DNA of 64,000 nt, taken from the NCBI RefSeq assembly GCF_009911265.1, contig NZ_QXXA01000006.1:1-64000 (forward strand). Direction: 5' to 3'. The position numbers and the translations under genes were made by a program. Below the pieces are notes generated by a model that was given only the letters and a program-made list of their open reading frames with translations, was not told where the DNA came from and made no database searches. Shown here in pieces: positions 35,529 to 45,914 of this stretch (the first letter of the stretch is position 1; every line of letters begins with the position of its first letter). This DNA is from Senegalia massiliensis (GTDB taxonomy: Bacteria > Bacillota > Clostridia > Tissierellales > SIT17).

Positions 35529-36167
35529 ATGATATCAAATACTTTACTTATAAAAATATTAAATAATATAGCTATTACTATAAAAGAAAATAAAGAATAT
35601 TTAACTCATCTAGACTCAGTTATAGGGGATTCTGATCATGGATTTAATATGAACAAAGGCTTTAACGAGGTAAGACAAAAATTAGAACCTCTACAAAATA
35701 AAGATTGTGGAACTATACTTAAAAATGTTGCTATGACACTTATTTCAAAAGTGGGTGGAGCTTCAGGTCCTCTTTATGGAACTGCTTTTTTAAAAGCATC
35801 AGTAGTTATAAAAGATAAATATGAGATTAGTGAAAAAGATTCTATAAAAATGTTTGATGAATCAATTAAAGGAATTATATCAAGAGGTAAAGCTAAACAA
35901 GGAGATAAAACAATGTTAGATGCTCTTATCCCAGCATATCAAATTTATAAAGATTCAATAAATAAAGGAAATAGTATTGAAATAGCTATTTCACAAGCTC
36001 AAAAAGCAGCATACGAAGGAGTAGAATATACAAAGACAATAAAAGCTACAAAAGGAAGAGCTAGCTATCTAGGAGATAGAAGTATTGGTCATCAAGATCC
36101 TGGAGCTACTTCTAGCTATTTGATATTAAAATCTATATCAGATACTTTAAATAACATAAATAAATAA
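35529..36167 (+). CDS. dhaL: Dihydroxyacetone kinase subunit DhaL (ADP-binding)
   Basis: 212 residues. LDSVIGDSDHGFNMNKGF supplies the aspartates that hold magnesium and the bound ADP cofactor; SKVGGASGPLYGTAFLKA and GDKTMLDALIPA are the other family motifs. ATG 35529 follows AGAGGAG, 20 nt after the dhaK stop. Transfers phosphate from DhaM to substrate on DhaK. Length is normal for the PTS-dependent type. Confidence 0.92.
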   Translation: MISNTLLIKILNNIAITIKENKEYLTHLDSVIGDSDHGFNMNKGFNEVRQKLEPLQNKDCGTILKNVAMTLISKVGGASGPLYGTAFLKASVVIKDKYEISEKDSIKMFDESIKGIISRGKAKQGDKTMLDALIPAYQIYKDSINKGNSIEIAISQAQKAAYEGVEYTKTIKATKGRASYLGDRSIGHQDPGATSSYLILKSISDTLNNINK

Positions 36168-36196
36168 ATTTAAATATTTTAAAATCGGGTGATAAA

Positions 36197-36595
36197 ATGA
36201 TAGGTATTGTAATAGTATCTCATAGCCATAAAATAGCAGATGGTGTTATAGAGCTAAGTAGTCAAATGGCACAATCAAATATAAATATAATACCAGCTGC
36301 AGGAACAGATGATGGTAGAATAGGAACTGATGTTATAAAGATTAAAAATGCTATAATTAAAGCAGATACAGGTGAAGGTGTAATAGTTCTAGCTGATATA
36401 GGAAGTTCTGTCATGAGTACAGAAATGGCTTTTGAAATGTTAGATGATGAACTTAGACAAAGAGTTTTTATTGCTGATGCTCCTCTCGTTGAAGGTGCTA
36501 TAGGTGCTGTTGTACAGGTATCTATTGGCGGTGATTTAAATCAAGTGAAAAAAGCTGCAGAAGAGGCAAAAACTATTGTAAAAATAATTAATTAG
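36197..36595 (+). CDS. dhaM: PTS-dependent dihydroxyacetone kinase phosphotransferase DhaM
   Basis: 132 residues, only the EIIA-Man-like domain: GIVIVSHSHKIADGV with phosphorylated His9, and VIVLADIGSSVMSTEMA. Unlike the E. coli protein it lacks fused HPr and EI domains, so it depends on the general PTS proteins. GGGTG upstream of the ATG; third gene of dhaKLM. Terminator about 45 nt downstream. Confidence 0.9.
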   Translation: MIGIVIVSHSHKIADGVIELSSQMAQSNINIIPAAGTDDGRIGTDVIKIKNAIIKADTGEGVIVLADIGSSVMSTEMAFEMLDDELRQRVFIADAPLVEGAIGAVVQVSIGGDLNQVKKAAEEAKTIVKIIN

Positions 36596-36640
36596 CAAAA
36601 AAAGCTAATTAAAAATCTATTCTATTATTAAGTTTAATAT

Positions 36641-36678
36641 AAAAAAGAATTCGATCTAAAAAGATCGAATTCTTTTTT
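36641..36678. terminator. Bidirectional terminator between dhaM and arsC
   Basis: 17-bp perfect arms AAAAAAGAATTCGATCT and complement around loop AAAA; serves the convergent dha and ars operons. Confidence 0.88.
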
Positions 36679-37078
36679 ATATTTCGTTTTTGTTAATTCT
36701 ATTTATTAAATCTTCTACTTTTCTTCTAATTATTTCTCTAGTTTCTCTAAAGTCTTTTATGGATCCTCCTGATGGGTCTTCCAATCCCCAGTCTTCATTA
36801 TGACTATTAGGAACATAAGGACACACTACATTACATCCCATAGTAATTAATATATCAATTTTTTGTGGAATGTCCTTTAATAACTTTGGATAGTGACCTT
36901 TCATATCTATTCCCACTTCTTCCATTACTGATACTGCTTTAGGCTTAACTTCATGATACTCTTCTGTTCCTGCAGAGTAGATTTCCATTATATCATTACC
37001 TAATTTTTTAGCCCAGGCTTCAGCCATTTGAGATCTACATGAATTATGAACACATAAAAATGCAACTTTCTTTTTCAT
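36677..37078 (-). CDS. arsC: Arsenate reductase, thioredoxin-coupled (LMW-PTP type)
   Basis: 133 residues. CVHNSCRS provides the C-x5-R loop (C9, R15), and ITMGCNVVCPYVP the two further cysteines that relay the disulfide to thioredoxin. DWGLEDPSGG is the DP motif with the general acid. It reduces arsenate to arsenite for export by the Acr3 protein encoded 20 nt upstream. Last gene of the arsenic operon. Confidence 0.92.
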   Translation of the reverse strand: MKKKVAFLCVHNSCRSQMAEAWAKKLGNDIMEIYSAGTEEYHEVKPKAVSVMEEVGIDMKGHYPKLLKDIPQKIDILITMGCNVVCPYVPNSHNEDWGLEDPSGGSIKDFRETREIIRRKVEDLINRINKNEI

Positions 37079-37098
37079 ATCATCTAACTCCTTATATA

Positions 37099-38157
37099 TT
37101 ATCTATCATAAGCAAACCAACTTTTAGTATTATTTGCTATTTTAACAAGTGTAAGCATAACTGGAACCTCAACAAGTACACCTACTACAGTTGCCAGTGT
37201 TGCTCCTGATTCTAGTCCAAACAATGAAATTGCTACTGCAACAGCTAATTCAAAAAAGTTAGATGCACCTATCATTCCAGCTGGAGCTGCTATATTATGT
37301 GGTAACTTCCAAACTTTCGCCCATAAGTAGGCTATAAAGAAAATTAAAAATGTTTGAATTATAAGTGGTACAGCTATAAGAGCTATATCAATAGGATTAT
37401 CCACAATTGTTTCACCCTGAAAAGAGAATATTATTATAAGTGTTAATAATAGTCCTATAATTGTGATGTTGCTAAATTTAGGGATATACACTTTTTCAAA
37501 ATATTCTTGCCCTTTATTTTTAGTTATAATAAATCTTGACAACCAACCTGCTACTAAAGGAATAACTACAAATAATACTACAGATAAAAATAAAGTATTC
37601 CAAGGAATTGATATATCTCCTATTCCTAATAAAAATGCAACTATTGGAACAAATGCCATTAATATAATTAAATCATTTGTAGCTACTTGTACCAATGTAT
37701 ATGCAGGATTACCTCTGGTCAAATGACTCCAAACAAATACCATTGCAGTACAAGGTGCTGCTCCTAAAAGTACAGCTCCTGCTAAATATTCTTTTGCTAA
37801 TTCAGATGATATAAAGTCTTTAAATACTATATTCAGAAAAAAACTTGCTATCAAATACATAGAGAAAGGCTTAATAAGCCAATTAGATATCCATGTAATA
37901 ATAAGTCCTTTAGGTGTTTCTTTAACTTTTTTAACACTATGAAAGTCAACTTTTAGCATCATTGGATAAATCATTAACCATATAAGTATTGCTACTGGTA
38001 TAGAGACATTTGCATACTCAAATTTACTTAATAAATTTGGAATTCCAGGTAAATATACCCCTATACCAATTCCTATTGCCATACATAAAGCTACCCAAAT
38101 TGTAAGATACTTCTCAAAAAAGCTTATGCCCGATTTTAACACTTCTTTCTTTTGCAT
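37099..38157 (-). CDS. acr3: Acr3 family arsenite exporter
   Basis: 352 residues, ten helices. VLLGAAPCTAMVFVWSHLTRGNPAY carries the conserved cysteine of the family, and AAPAGMIGASNFFELAVAVA is a second hallmark. It pumps arsenite out using the proton gradient. Two nucleotides separate it from the thioredoxin-like gene upstream. Confidence 0.92.
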   Translation of the reverse strand: MQKKEVLKSGISFFEKYLTIWVALCMAIGIGIGVYLPGIPNLLSKFEYANVSIPVAILIWLMIYPMMLKVDFHSVKKVKETPKGLIITWISNWLIKPFSMYLIASFFLNIVFKDFISSELAKEYLAGAVLLGAAPCTAMVFVWSHLTRGNPAYTLVQVATNDLIILMAFVPIVAFLLGIGDISIPWNTLFLSVVLFVVIPLVAGWLSRFIITKNKGQEYFEKVYIPKFSNITIIGLLLTLIIIFSFQGETIVDNPIDIALIAVPLIIQTFLIFFIAYLWAKVWKLPHNIAAPAGMIGASNFFELAVAVAISLFGLESGATLATVVGVLVEVPVMLTLVKIANNTKSWFAYDR

Positions 38158-38158
38158 A

Positions 38159-38398
38159 TTACCTTTCCTTTTCTATATACTTAATTATTTCTTTTGCTTT
38201 ATTCACTTTTCCACTTGATATAACTTTTTCATCTATAACAAGTGCAGGAGTTTTCATTACTCCATATTTCATAATTTCTTGAACCTCAGTTACTTTTTCA
38301 ACTTCTGCATCAATCTTTAATTCTTTTACAGCTTCCTTTACATTGTCTACAACCTTATCACATTTTGCACATCCTGAACCTAAAACTTTGATTTTCAT
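38159..38398 (-). CDS. Small thioredoxin-family protein (ars operon)
   Basis: 79 residues. KVLGSGCAKCDKVVDNV has redox pair C10/C13; MKTPALVIDEKVISSG contains the cis-proline. Glutaredoxin-sized thioredoxins of this type occur beside permeases and ars genes and may reduce ArsC or handle metals. Lies between the permease gene (24 nt) and acr3 (2 nt). Confidence 0.85.
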   Translation of the reverse strand: MKIKVLGSGCAKCDKVVDNVKEAVKELKIDAEVEKVTEVQEIMKYGVMKTPALVIDEKVISSGKVNKAKEIIKYIEKER

Positions 38399-38422
38399 TA
38401 TAAATCACTCCTATTTTTTATT

Positions 38423-39427
38423 TTATATTAATAAATATCCAAAAATATTAAATAAATAACCTATAATTAATATGCCTATTGTTACTATAACTATAAATAA
38501 CCCTAAAAGCTTCTTTTTTACAACCTTTGAAAGCATAACCATTGAAGGAAAAGATAAAGCAGTAACACTCATCATAAATGCTAAAGCTGTTCCAAGTCCC
38601 ACTCCTTTAGCAACTAATGCTTCTGCAATAGGTAAAGTTCCAAATATATCTGCATACATAGGAATTCCTACAAATGATGCAATTATTACAGAATACCAAT
38701 TTTCTTTTCCAAGTACAGCAGATATGAAACTCTGAGGTATATAATTATGAATAGCAGCTCCTATACCCACTCCAATTAGTATATATAACCATACTTTATT
38801 TATTATATCTATAACCTGATTTTTAGAAAATTCAAGTCTTTGTTTTATACTAAGATCTTCTTCCCCATTGTTATGAACAGGATTATTAAATACAAAAGGT
38901 TCAACATATTTTTCTAATTTCATTTTACTTATAATTCCGCCGCCAATTACAGCAAGTATTATTCCAACAACAACATAACTAATAGCAATCTGCCAATTAA
39001 ATATACTAGCAAGTAATATAACTGATGCTAAATCTACAAGTGGAGAAGATATTAAAAATGAAAATGTAACTCCTATAGGAAGTCCCGCACTTGTAAAACC
39101 TATAAAAAGTGGTATTGATGAACAAGAACAAAATGGAGTTACAGTTCCTAAAAGTGCTGCTAAAATATTAGCTTTTATGCCATTAAATCTACCTAGTATT
39201 CTCCTAGTTCTTTCAGGTGGAAAAAAAGATTGAATATATGAAATCGAAAAAATTAAAATAGATAATAATATAAATATCTTAATTACATCATATATGAAAA
39301 AATGTATACTATTACCTAACTTTGTTGATATACTCAAATTAAATACATCTTCAACAAAAATTCTAACTAAATTAGAAAGCCAATCCATCTTTAATAATTG
39401 TGAATTTATAAACTCAAATATAAACAC
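38423..39427 (-). CDS. Permease (YraQ/SO_0444 type)
   Basis: 334 residues with about eight helices. TVTPFCSCSSIPLFIGFTSAGLP has the C-S-C motif of this family, with a repeat-like half at VGIPMYADIFGTLPIAEALVAKG. Such proteins in ars operons are proposed to export metals or organoarsenicals. It overlaps the arsR stop by one base. Confidence 0.85.
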   Translation of the reverse strand: MFIFEFINSQLLKMDWLSNLVRIFVEDVFNLSISTKLGNSIHFFIYDVIKIFILLSILIFSISYIQSFFPPERTRRILGRFNGIKANILAALLGTVTPFCSCSSIPLFIGFTSAGLPIGVTFSFLISSPLVDLASVILLASIFNWQIAISYVVVGIILAVIGGGIISKMKLEKYVEPFVFNNPVHNNGEEDLSIKQRLEFSKNQVIDIINKVWLYILIGVGIGAAIHNYIPQSFISAVLGKENWYSVIIASFVGIPMYADIFGTLPIAEALVAKGVGLGTALAFMMSVTALSFPSMVMLSKVVKKKLLGLFIVIVTIGILIIGYLFNIFGYLLI

Positions 39428-39714
39428 TAAAAACTCCCCCTATTATCTATCTCATCAAAGAAATCCCTTAACATATTTATACTTTGTTTATTTAAACAGT
39501 ATTTCATCCATTTCCCATCTTTTCTACTGTTAATAAGATTAGCTTCAGATAATATTTTCATATGATAGGAAAGAGTTGGCTGAGATATATTAAATTGCTC
39601 TAATAATTCACAAGCACAAAGCTCTCCATATGAAATCATATCAAAAATTTTTACTCTTGTAGGATCACTTAATGCTTTTAGCATTAAAGCATTATCTATA
39701 TAACCTTTTTCCAT
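39427..39714 (-). CDS. arsR: ArsR family metalloregulator
   Basis: 95 residues. Winged helix LSDPTRVKIFDMISYGELCACELLEQF, followed by recognition helix QPTLSYHMKIL. C33 and C35 in ELCACELL form the arsenic site on the DNA-binding helix. It would release the operator on binding arsenite, inducing the operon of which it is the first gene. A 46-bp palindrome lies upstream. Confidence 0.92.
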   Translation of the reverse strand: MEKGYIDNALMLKALSDPTRVKIFDMISYGELCACELLEQFNISQPTLSYHMKILSEANLINSRKDGKWMKYCLNKQSINMLRDFFDEIDNRGSF

Positions 39715-39759
39715 AAATTCACCTCCAATAAGCTAAATTAAATATTTAAAATTATAAAC

Positions 39760-39805
39760 AATGTTATTATACATATAGATAATTATCTATATGTATAATA
39801 ACATT
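39760..39805. promoter_or_regulatory. Perfect 46-bp palindrome upstream of arsR
   Basis: Two exact 23-bp arms without spacer (left arm starts AATGTTATTATACATATAG). It lies 45 nt before arsR and 33 nt after the next operon's last gene. It can be an ArsR operator, a terminator for that operon, or both; the TTATTATACAT-type arms also hold -10-like hexamers. Confidence 0.65.
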
Positions 39806-39838
39806 ATATATTTATAACTGTCAATATGTTCTTTGAAA

Positions 39839-40204
39839 TTATTTCATATCTCTAGTTGATACTAAGTCCACTCCTGTATCTCCTATATTTTTTATTATAA
39901 TATCTCCTACATTTATAGGGGATGTTACAGTAACCTGATTTATGAAATCCATAATCTCGAATATCTTATCTTTAGGAACTGCGTCTTTTGTCTTTACTGG
40001 AAGTCTTTCTAATAACCCATCTTTTACTTTAACGGTTGATGTAATAATACGTGTAGGGTTTTTCATTTCTTTTATACCATAGGACTCGCCTCTATTACAT
40101 TTATTTCCACTTACTCTATATCCCTCTTGTCTTTCTTCGTCTTTTTCTATAAGCAAACTACATCCTATAGGACATACTATACAAGTTATTCTTTTATTAT
40201 CCAT
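39839..40204 (-). CDS. DUF1667 protein of the glycerol-3-phosphate dehydrogenase set
   Basis: 121 residues. ITCIVCPIGCSLLIE near the N terminus has three cysteines and SGNKCNRGESYG a fourth, likely an iron-sulfur site. This family follows GlpA and GlpB-like proteins in many anaerobes and probably works with them in passing electrons. One nucleotide separates it from the upstream gene. Confidence 0.82.
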   Translation of the reverse strand: MDNKRITCIVCPIGCSLLIEKDEERQEGYRVSGNKCNRGESYGIKEMKNPTRIITSTVKVKDGLLERLPVKTKDAVPKDKIFEIMDFINQVTVTSPINVGDIIIKNIGDTGVDLVSTRDMK

Positions 40205-40205
40205 A

Positions 40206-41465
40206 TTATAATTCCTCCAACAATTCTACTATTATATTTTGAGTATCAGAAGGTATCTTTTCTTTATCTAAATTTATCATTTCCATTTCCCCTGGTGTTA
40301 ATTGTCTTTCCTTTTTCTTATATATAGTTTTATCATCAGCTTTTATTTGGATATATGTATTTTTATAAACATCAGTTACTCTAGTAAATAATTTTAATTT
40401 ACTCTCTAAATTTTCATATCTTACATGATGAGGAATTATATACTTTATTCCATTTCCAGAGGTAGTTTTTATTTTTCTATCTATATATTTAATCTCCCCT
40501 TTAATATATTTAGCTGCAAATTTTCCAGCTCTTCTACTTTCTTCTGTAACAAAATCTACTAAATCGTGAACATGAACTACATTACCACAAGCAAATATAC
40601 CTTCCACAGAAGTTTCCATAGATTCATTTACTATAGGACCTGATGTTGTATTATCAAATTCTAACCCTATATCACTTGACAATTCATTTTCTGGTATAAG
40701 ACCTACTGATAATAATAATGTATCGCATTCATAATATTTCTCTGTTCCTTTGATAGGATTTCTTTTTTCATCAACTTTTGCTACCCATAGCCCCTCTAAT
40801 CTATCATTTCCTTTTATATCAATTATAGTGTGACTTAGAAATAAAGGTATATCATAATCATCAAGACATTGAACTATATTTCTATTAAGCCCTCCTGAAT
40901 AAGGCATTATTTCAGCTACTCCTAAAACTTCAGCTCCCTCTAAAGTAAGTCTTCTTGCCATAATTAACCCTATATCTCCAGATCCTAATATAAAGGCTTT
41001 TTTACCTACCATATATCCTTCCATATTAATATATCTTTGTGCACTTCCTGCAGTTAATATACCTGCAGGTCTTTTCCCAGGTATTGCAAGTGCTCCTCTT
41101 GTTCTTTCTCTACAACCCATAGCAAGTATTATAGCTTTAGCTTTTATTTGCATAAACCCATCTTCTCTATTTATTGCTTTTATATTTTTATTTTTATCTA
41201 TATCTAAAACCATTGTATCAATTTTATAATCTATACCTTTTTCTTTTAGTTGTTTTATAAATCTATTTGCATATTCTGGTCCTGTCAACTCTTCATTAAA
41301 AACTTGTAACCCAAATCCATTATGAATACATTGCTGTAGTATACCACCTAACTCTCTATCTCTTTCTATAACTAATATATCTTTTATCCCATTTTCATTA
41401 GCCTCTATAGCAGCTGCAAGACCAGCAGGTCCTCCCCCTATTATTACTAATTCTATTTTATTCAT
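40206..41465 (-). CDS. NAD(P)/FAD oxidoreductase, GlpB-like partner
   Basis: 419 residues. FAD fold MNKIELVIIGGGPAGLAAAIE and a second dinucleotide fold KKAFILGSGDIGLIMARRL; RERTRGALAIPGKRPAGILTAGSAQ follows. I chose ATG 41465, preceded by AAAGGAGG; an upstream frame start would add 11 residues but overlaps the previous gene. It overlaps that gene by 8 nt. It likely takes electrons from the GlpA-like protein to NAD or another carrier. Confidence 0.85.
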   Translation of the reverse strand: MNKIELVIIGGGPAGLAAAIEANENGIKDILVIERDRELGGILQQCIHNGFGLQVFNEELTGPEYANRFIKQLKEKGIDYKIDTMVLDIDKNKNIKAINREDGFMQIKAKAIILAMGCRERTRGALAIPGKRPAGILTAGSAQRYINMEGYMVGKKAFILGSGDIGLIMARRLTLEGAEVLGVAEIMPYSGGLNRNIVQCLDDYDIPLFLSHTIIDIKGNDRLEGLWVAKVDEKRNPIKGTEKYYECDTLLLSVGLIPENELSSDIGLEFDNTTSGPIVNESMETSVEGIFACGNVVHVHDLVDFVTEESRRAGKFAAKYIKGEIKYIDRKIKTTSGNGIKYIIPHHVRYENLESKLKLFTRVTDVYKNTYIQIKADDKTIYKKKERQLTPGEMEMINLDKEKIPSDTQNIIVELLEEL

Positions 41466-42918
41466 AACTATATGCCTCCTTTCCCTTATTAGTCTCACCC
41501 ACTAAAATATTAGAATTATTGTTATCTTTTATAACTTTGTCATAAGCTATATTTAACTCTCTAGATAATATTTCTACTATTCTAGGACCACAAAATCCCC
41601 CTTGACACCTTCCAGCTCCTGGTCTAACTCTACGTTTTATTCCATCAACAGTAGTAGCTCCTGCATTCCTATTTATTGCTTCCACTATTTCACCTTCAGT
41701 TACCATTTCGCATCTACAAATAATTTTGCCATATCTACTATCTTGTTTAATCAATTCATTCTTTTCTTTATCTTCTAATTCCATAAATACTATAGGCTTT
41801 TTTCTAATAGGATTAAAATCTGTTTTTAATTCTATTTCTTTAGATATATTTAATATTAATTTAACTACATATTCTGCAATTGCTGGAGATGAAGATAATC
41901 CTGGAGATTTAATTCCTGCTACATTTATAAATCCTTTAGCATCTTGGGCTTCTCCTATAATAAAATCTCCTGTCCCAGGATGGGCACGAAGTCCAGCAAA
42001 AGTTCTAATATTCTTATGAAATGGTATATCTTTTGAACTTATATTAGATACATTCTTTACAAATTCTAATCCTTCAAATGTAGTTTCTATGCCTTCTTTA
42101 TCATTAATATTTTCAGCATTAGGACCTATTAACATATTCCCATGTACAGTAGGGGTTAATAATACTCCTTTGCCTCGTTTGGTAGGACATTGAAATATAA
42201 CTGTATTAATAAAATCTGTACCTGTACCTTTGTCTAAGACATAATATTCACCTCTTCTTGGAATTATAGTAAAAGATTTTGATGATACCATGTCATTAAT
42301 TTTATCTGCATATACTCCAGCACAATTTATCACATGTTTAGTATCTATTTCTCTCTTATTAGATATTAATCTATAGTTCTTTCCTGTTTTATGTATATCT
42401 TTTATTTCTGTATTTAACGAAAGCTCTACGCCATTTTCCATAGCATTTTCTGTAAGAGCTATGGCTAGTTCCCAAGGACCTATTATACCAGCTGTTTTAG
42501 AATACAAACCTCCCACTACTTGTCTACTAAGATTTGGTTCCATTCTTCTAATTTCTGTTCCTAATAATATTTGCATATCAGGTATTCCATTTTGTAGTCC
42601 TCTTTCATATAATTTTTTGATGGTTTGCATTTCCTCAGTATTAAAAGCTAATACTAAAGAACCTATTCTTTTAAAAGGCACTTTTAATTCTTCACAAATT
42701 TTATCAAACATTGGATTTCCTAAAGCATTAAATTTTGCCATCAATGTATTCTCTCTAGCATCATATCCACCATGAATTATAGCACTGTTTGCTCTTGTAG
42801 CTCCTTTTGAGACATCGTTTTCTTTATCTAAAAGTAATATTTTTAATTTATATTTTGATAGTTCCCGTGCTATGAAAGTTCCTATTACTCCTGCACCTAT
42901 TATCGTCACATCATACAT
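41458..42918 (-). CDS. glpA: Anaerobic glycerol-3-phosphate dehydrogenase, GlpA-like
   Basis: 486 residues. DAO-type FAD domain (IIGAGVIGTFIARELSK, residues 6-22; IKSPGLSSSPAIAEYV) and a C-terminal BFD-like [2Fe-2S] domain with GKIICRCEMVTEGEI, RRVRPGAGRCQGGFCGPR (C-x-C then C-x4-C). It oxidises glycerol-3-phosphate to dihydroxyacetone phosphate. The start follows GGAGG. A leader hairpin lies at 42945-42992. Confidence 0.85.
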   Translation of the reverse strand: MYDVTIIGAGVIGTFIARELSKYKLKILLLDKENDVSKGATRANSAIIHGGYDARENTLMAKFNALGNPMFDKICEELKVPFKRIGSLVLAFNTEEMQTIKKLYERGLQNGIPDMQILLGTEIRRMEPNLSRQVVGGLYSKTAGIIGPWELAIALTENAMENGVELSLNTEIKDIHKTGKNYRLISNKREIDTKHVINCAGVYADKINDMVSSKSFTIIPRRGEYYVLDKGTGTDFINTVIFQCPTKRGKGVLLTPTVHGNMLIGPNAENINDKEGIETTFEGLEFVKNVSNISSKDIPFHKNIRTFAGLRAHPGTGDFIIGEAQDAKGFINVAGIKSPGLSSSPAIAEYVVKLILNISKEIELKTDFNPIRKKPIVFMELEDKEKNELIKQDSRYGKIICRCEMVTEGEIVEAINRNAGATTVDGIKRRVRPGAGRCQGGFCGPRIVEILSRELNIAYDKVIKDNNNSNILVGETNKGKEAYSYE

Positions 42919-42944
42919 TAGATTACCTCCTTTTGGTATAAAAA

Positions 42945-42992
42945 AGCCACATGAATCAACACCTACTCTCGTAGATTATGATTCATGTGGCT
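42945..42992 (-). terminator. Terminator or attenuator hairpin before glpA
   Basis: Perfect 14-bp arms AGCCACATGAATCA and complement with a 20-nt loop, T run at its minus-strand end. It stands between glpK and glpA within what should be one operon, a likely place for GlpP-controlled readthrough. The antiterminator gene lies at 48046-48612. Confidence 0.75.
42963..42986 (-). other. Possible 7-codon leader ORF inside the hairpin
   Basis: Strong GGAGGAG (42999-42993), 6 nt, then ATG AAT CAT AAT CTA CGA GAG TAG (MNHNLRE). Translation would pass through the ascending arm and could open the hairpin. This may be chance. Confidence 0.4.
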
Positions 42993-43063
42993 CTCCTCCT
43001 TCTCCGGCCAATATTTAGTTCTTATTTATATTCTATTTTATGCTATATCTATATAAAATATGA

Positions 43064-44566
<1,503 letters not shown>

Positions 44567-44605
44567 TTACTATTCCCCCTCTTAATTTATTATGCATTAG
44601 TTTCA

Positions 44606-45334
44606 TTACATCCACATATTTAAAAAGAATTTATATATAAATGCTCCCAATACTCCACCTATAATAGGTGCTGCTACAGGTACCCAACCATAGCCCCAGT
44701 CTGAATCTCTTTTATCTTTTATAGGCAATAAAGCATGAGCAATTCTTGGTCCTAAATCTCTAGCAGGGTTTATAGCATATCCAGTTGGTCCACCTAAACT
44801 TAGTCCTATTGACCATACTAGAAAACCTACTAATAATGCACCTAGTGCGCCAGTATTGTTGTTTCCATGACCTATACCTAGAATACCTATTAATAACATA
44901 GCTGTACCTATTATTTCTGTTATTATGTTCCATTTTATATTTCTGATCTCTGGTGCTGTTGCAAATACTCCTAATTTACCATTTTTATCATCAGTAGCAT
45001 CAAAATGATTTTTATAAGTTAAATATACCAAAACCGCTCCACAAAAAGCACCTATAACTTGTGCTAATATGAACCCTGGAACTAAATCCCATGAGAAATC
45101 ACCTATTGCAGCCAGTGCAACTGTAACAGCTGGATTTATATGTGCTCCACTTATCCATCCAGTTACATAAACAGCCATAGCTACAGCTAAACCCCAACCA
45201 GTAGCTATAACTATCCAACCACTATTCTCTCCCTTGCTTTTTTTCAACACAACATTTGCTACTACACCATCACCTAGTAATATAAGAATTAAAGTCCCTA
45301 AAAATTCTGCTAAATACATAGCCATATTTGACAT
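44606..45334 (-). CDS. glpF: Glycerol facilitator (aquaglyceroporin)
   Basis: 242 residues with the six-helix aquaporin repeat. NPA loops GAHINPAVT and GYAINPARDLGPR; the Asp after NPAR and the glycines around it mark a glycerol channel rather than a water channel. I chose ATG 45334 with GGAGGGG upstream; a start at 45349 would lie before it. First gene of the glycerol operon. Confidence 0.92.
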   Translation of the reverse strand: MSNMAMYLAEFLGTLILILLGDGVVANVVLKKSKGENSGWIVIATGWGLAVAMAVYVTGWISGAHINPAVTVALAAIGDFSWDLVPGFILAQVIGAFCGAVLVYLTYKNHFDATDDKNGKLGVFATAPEIRNIKWNIITEIIGTAMLLIGILGIGHGNNNTGALGALLVGFLVWSIGLSLGGPTGYAINPARDLGPRIAHALLPIKDKRDSDWGYGWVPVAAPIIGGVLGAFIYKFFLNMWM

Positions 45335-45653
45335 AATTACCCCTCCCACAATATAGTACTAAATTTTACCACTCTAAATAACCCACCTCCATTCTTTATA
45401 TTCACAATATCGTAATTGTTATACCAATACAGCAATCATTATTTTAAATTTTATTTTTTAAAATTAATTATCAATTTTTTGAATAATTATCTATATTAAA
45501 TAAACCAATAAATCTAATGATACAAGCTGTATTAATAATATATATGTATATTTAAATATAAATATTCTAAATTTTTATGTAACCCCTATAGTCAAAAATG
45601 AATATATTATTATTAGCCTTAGCTAACTTGATATTTTCTTTGGAGGGATAATA
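45335..45653. other. Divergent promoter region of glpF and feoA
   Basis: About 319 bp, AT-rich, no coding frame. GAATAATTATCTA near 45480 resembles half of a Fur site but is not convincing. No terminator hairpin in the glpF leader. Confidence 0.45.
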
Positions 45654-45899
45654 ATGAATGATAAATATATAAATTTAAATAAATTGCCTATTGGAGCTAT
45701 GGGAAGAGTTAAGGAAGTCACTTCAAGTGGAAACACAAGAAGAAGAATGTTAGATTTAGGACTTATAAATAATACAATAGTTAAATCACTTAGAAAAAGT
45801 CCTTTAGGAGATCCTATAGCATATGAAATTCGAGGAGCTGTAATTGCTTTAAGAAGTGAAGAATCTACTCATATATATGTAGAAAAAATAGATAATTAA
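45654..45899 (+). CDS. feoA: Ferrous iron transport protein A
   Basis: 81 residues, SH3-like: LPIGAMGRVKEVTSSGNTRRRMLDLGLINN and IAYEIRGAVIALRSEES are standard FeoA. GGAGGG upstream. It supports FeoB, encoded 15 nt downstream. Confidence 0.9.
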   Translation: MNDKYINLNKLPIGAMGRVKEVTSSGNTRRRMLDLGLINNTIVKSLRKSPLGDPIAYEIRGAVIALRSEESTHIYVEKIDN

Positions 45900-45914
45900 A
45901 AGGAGGATAATAGA

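Noticed and set aside
39760-39805. 46-bp palindrome as a transposon end or attachment site
   Set aside because: No transposase or integrase nearby and no second copy seen; position fits regulation or termination.
45335-45653. Fur box upstream of feoA
   Set aside because: GAATAATTATCTA matches only half of the 7-1-7 pattern, unlike the exact site before sodA.
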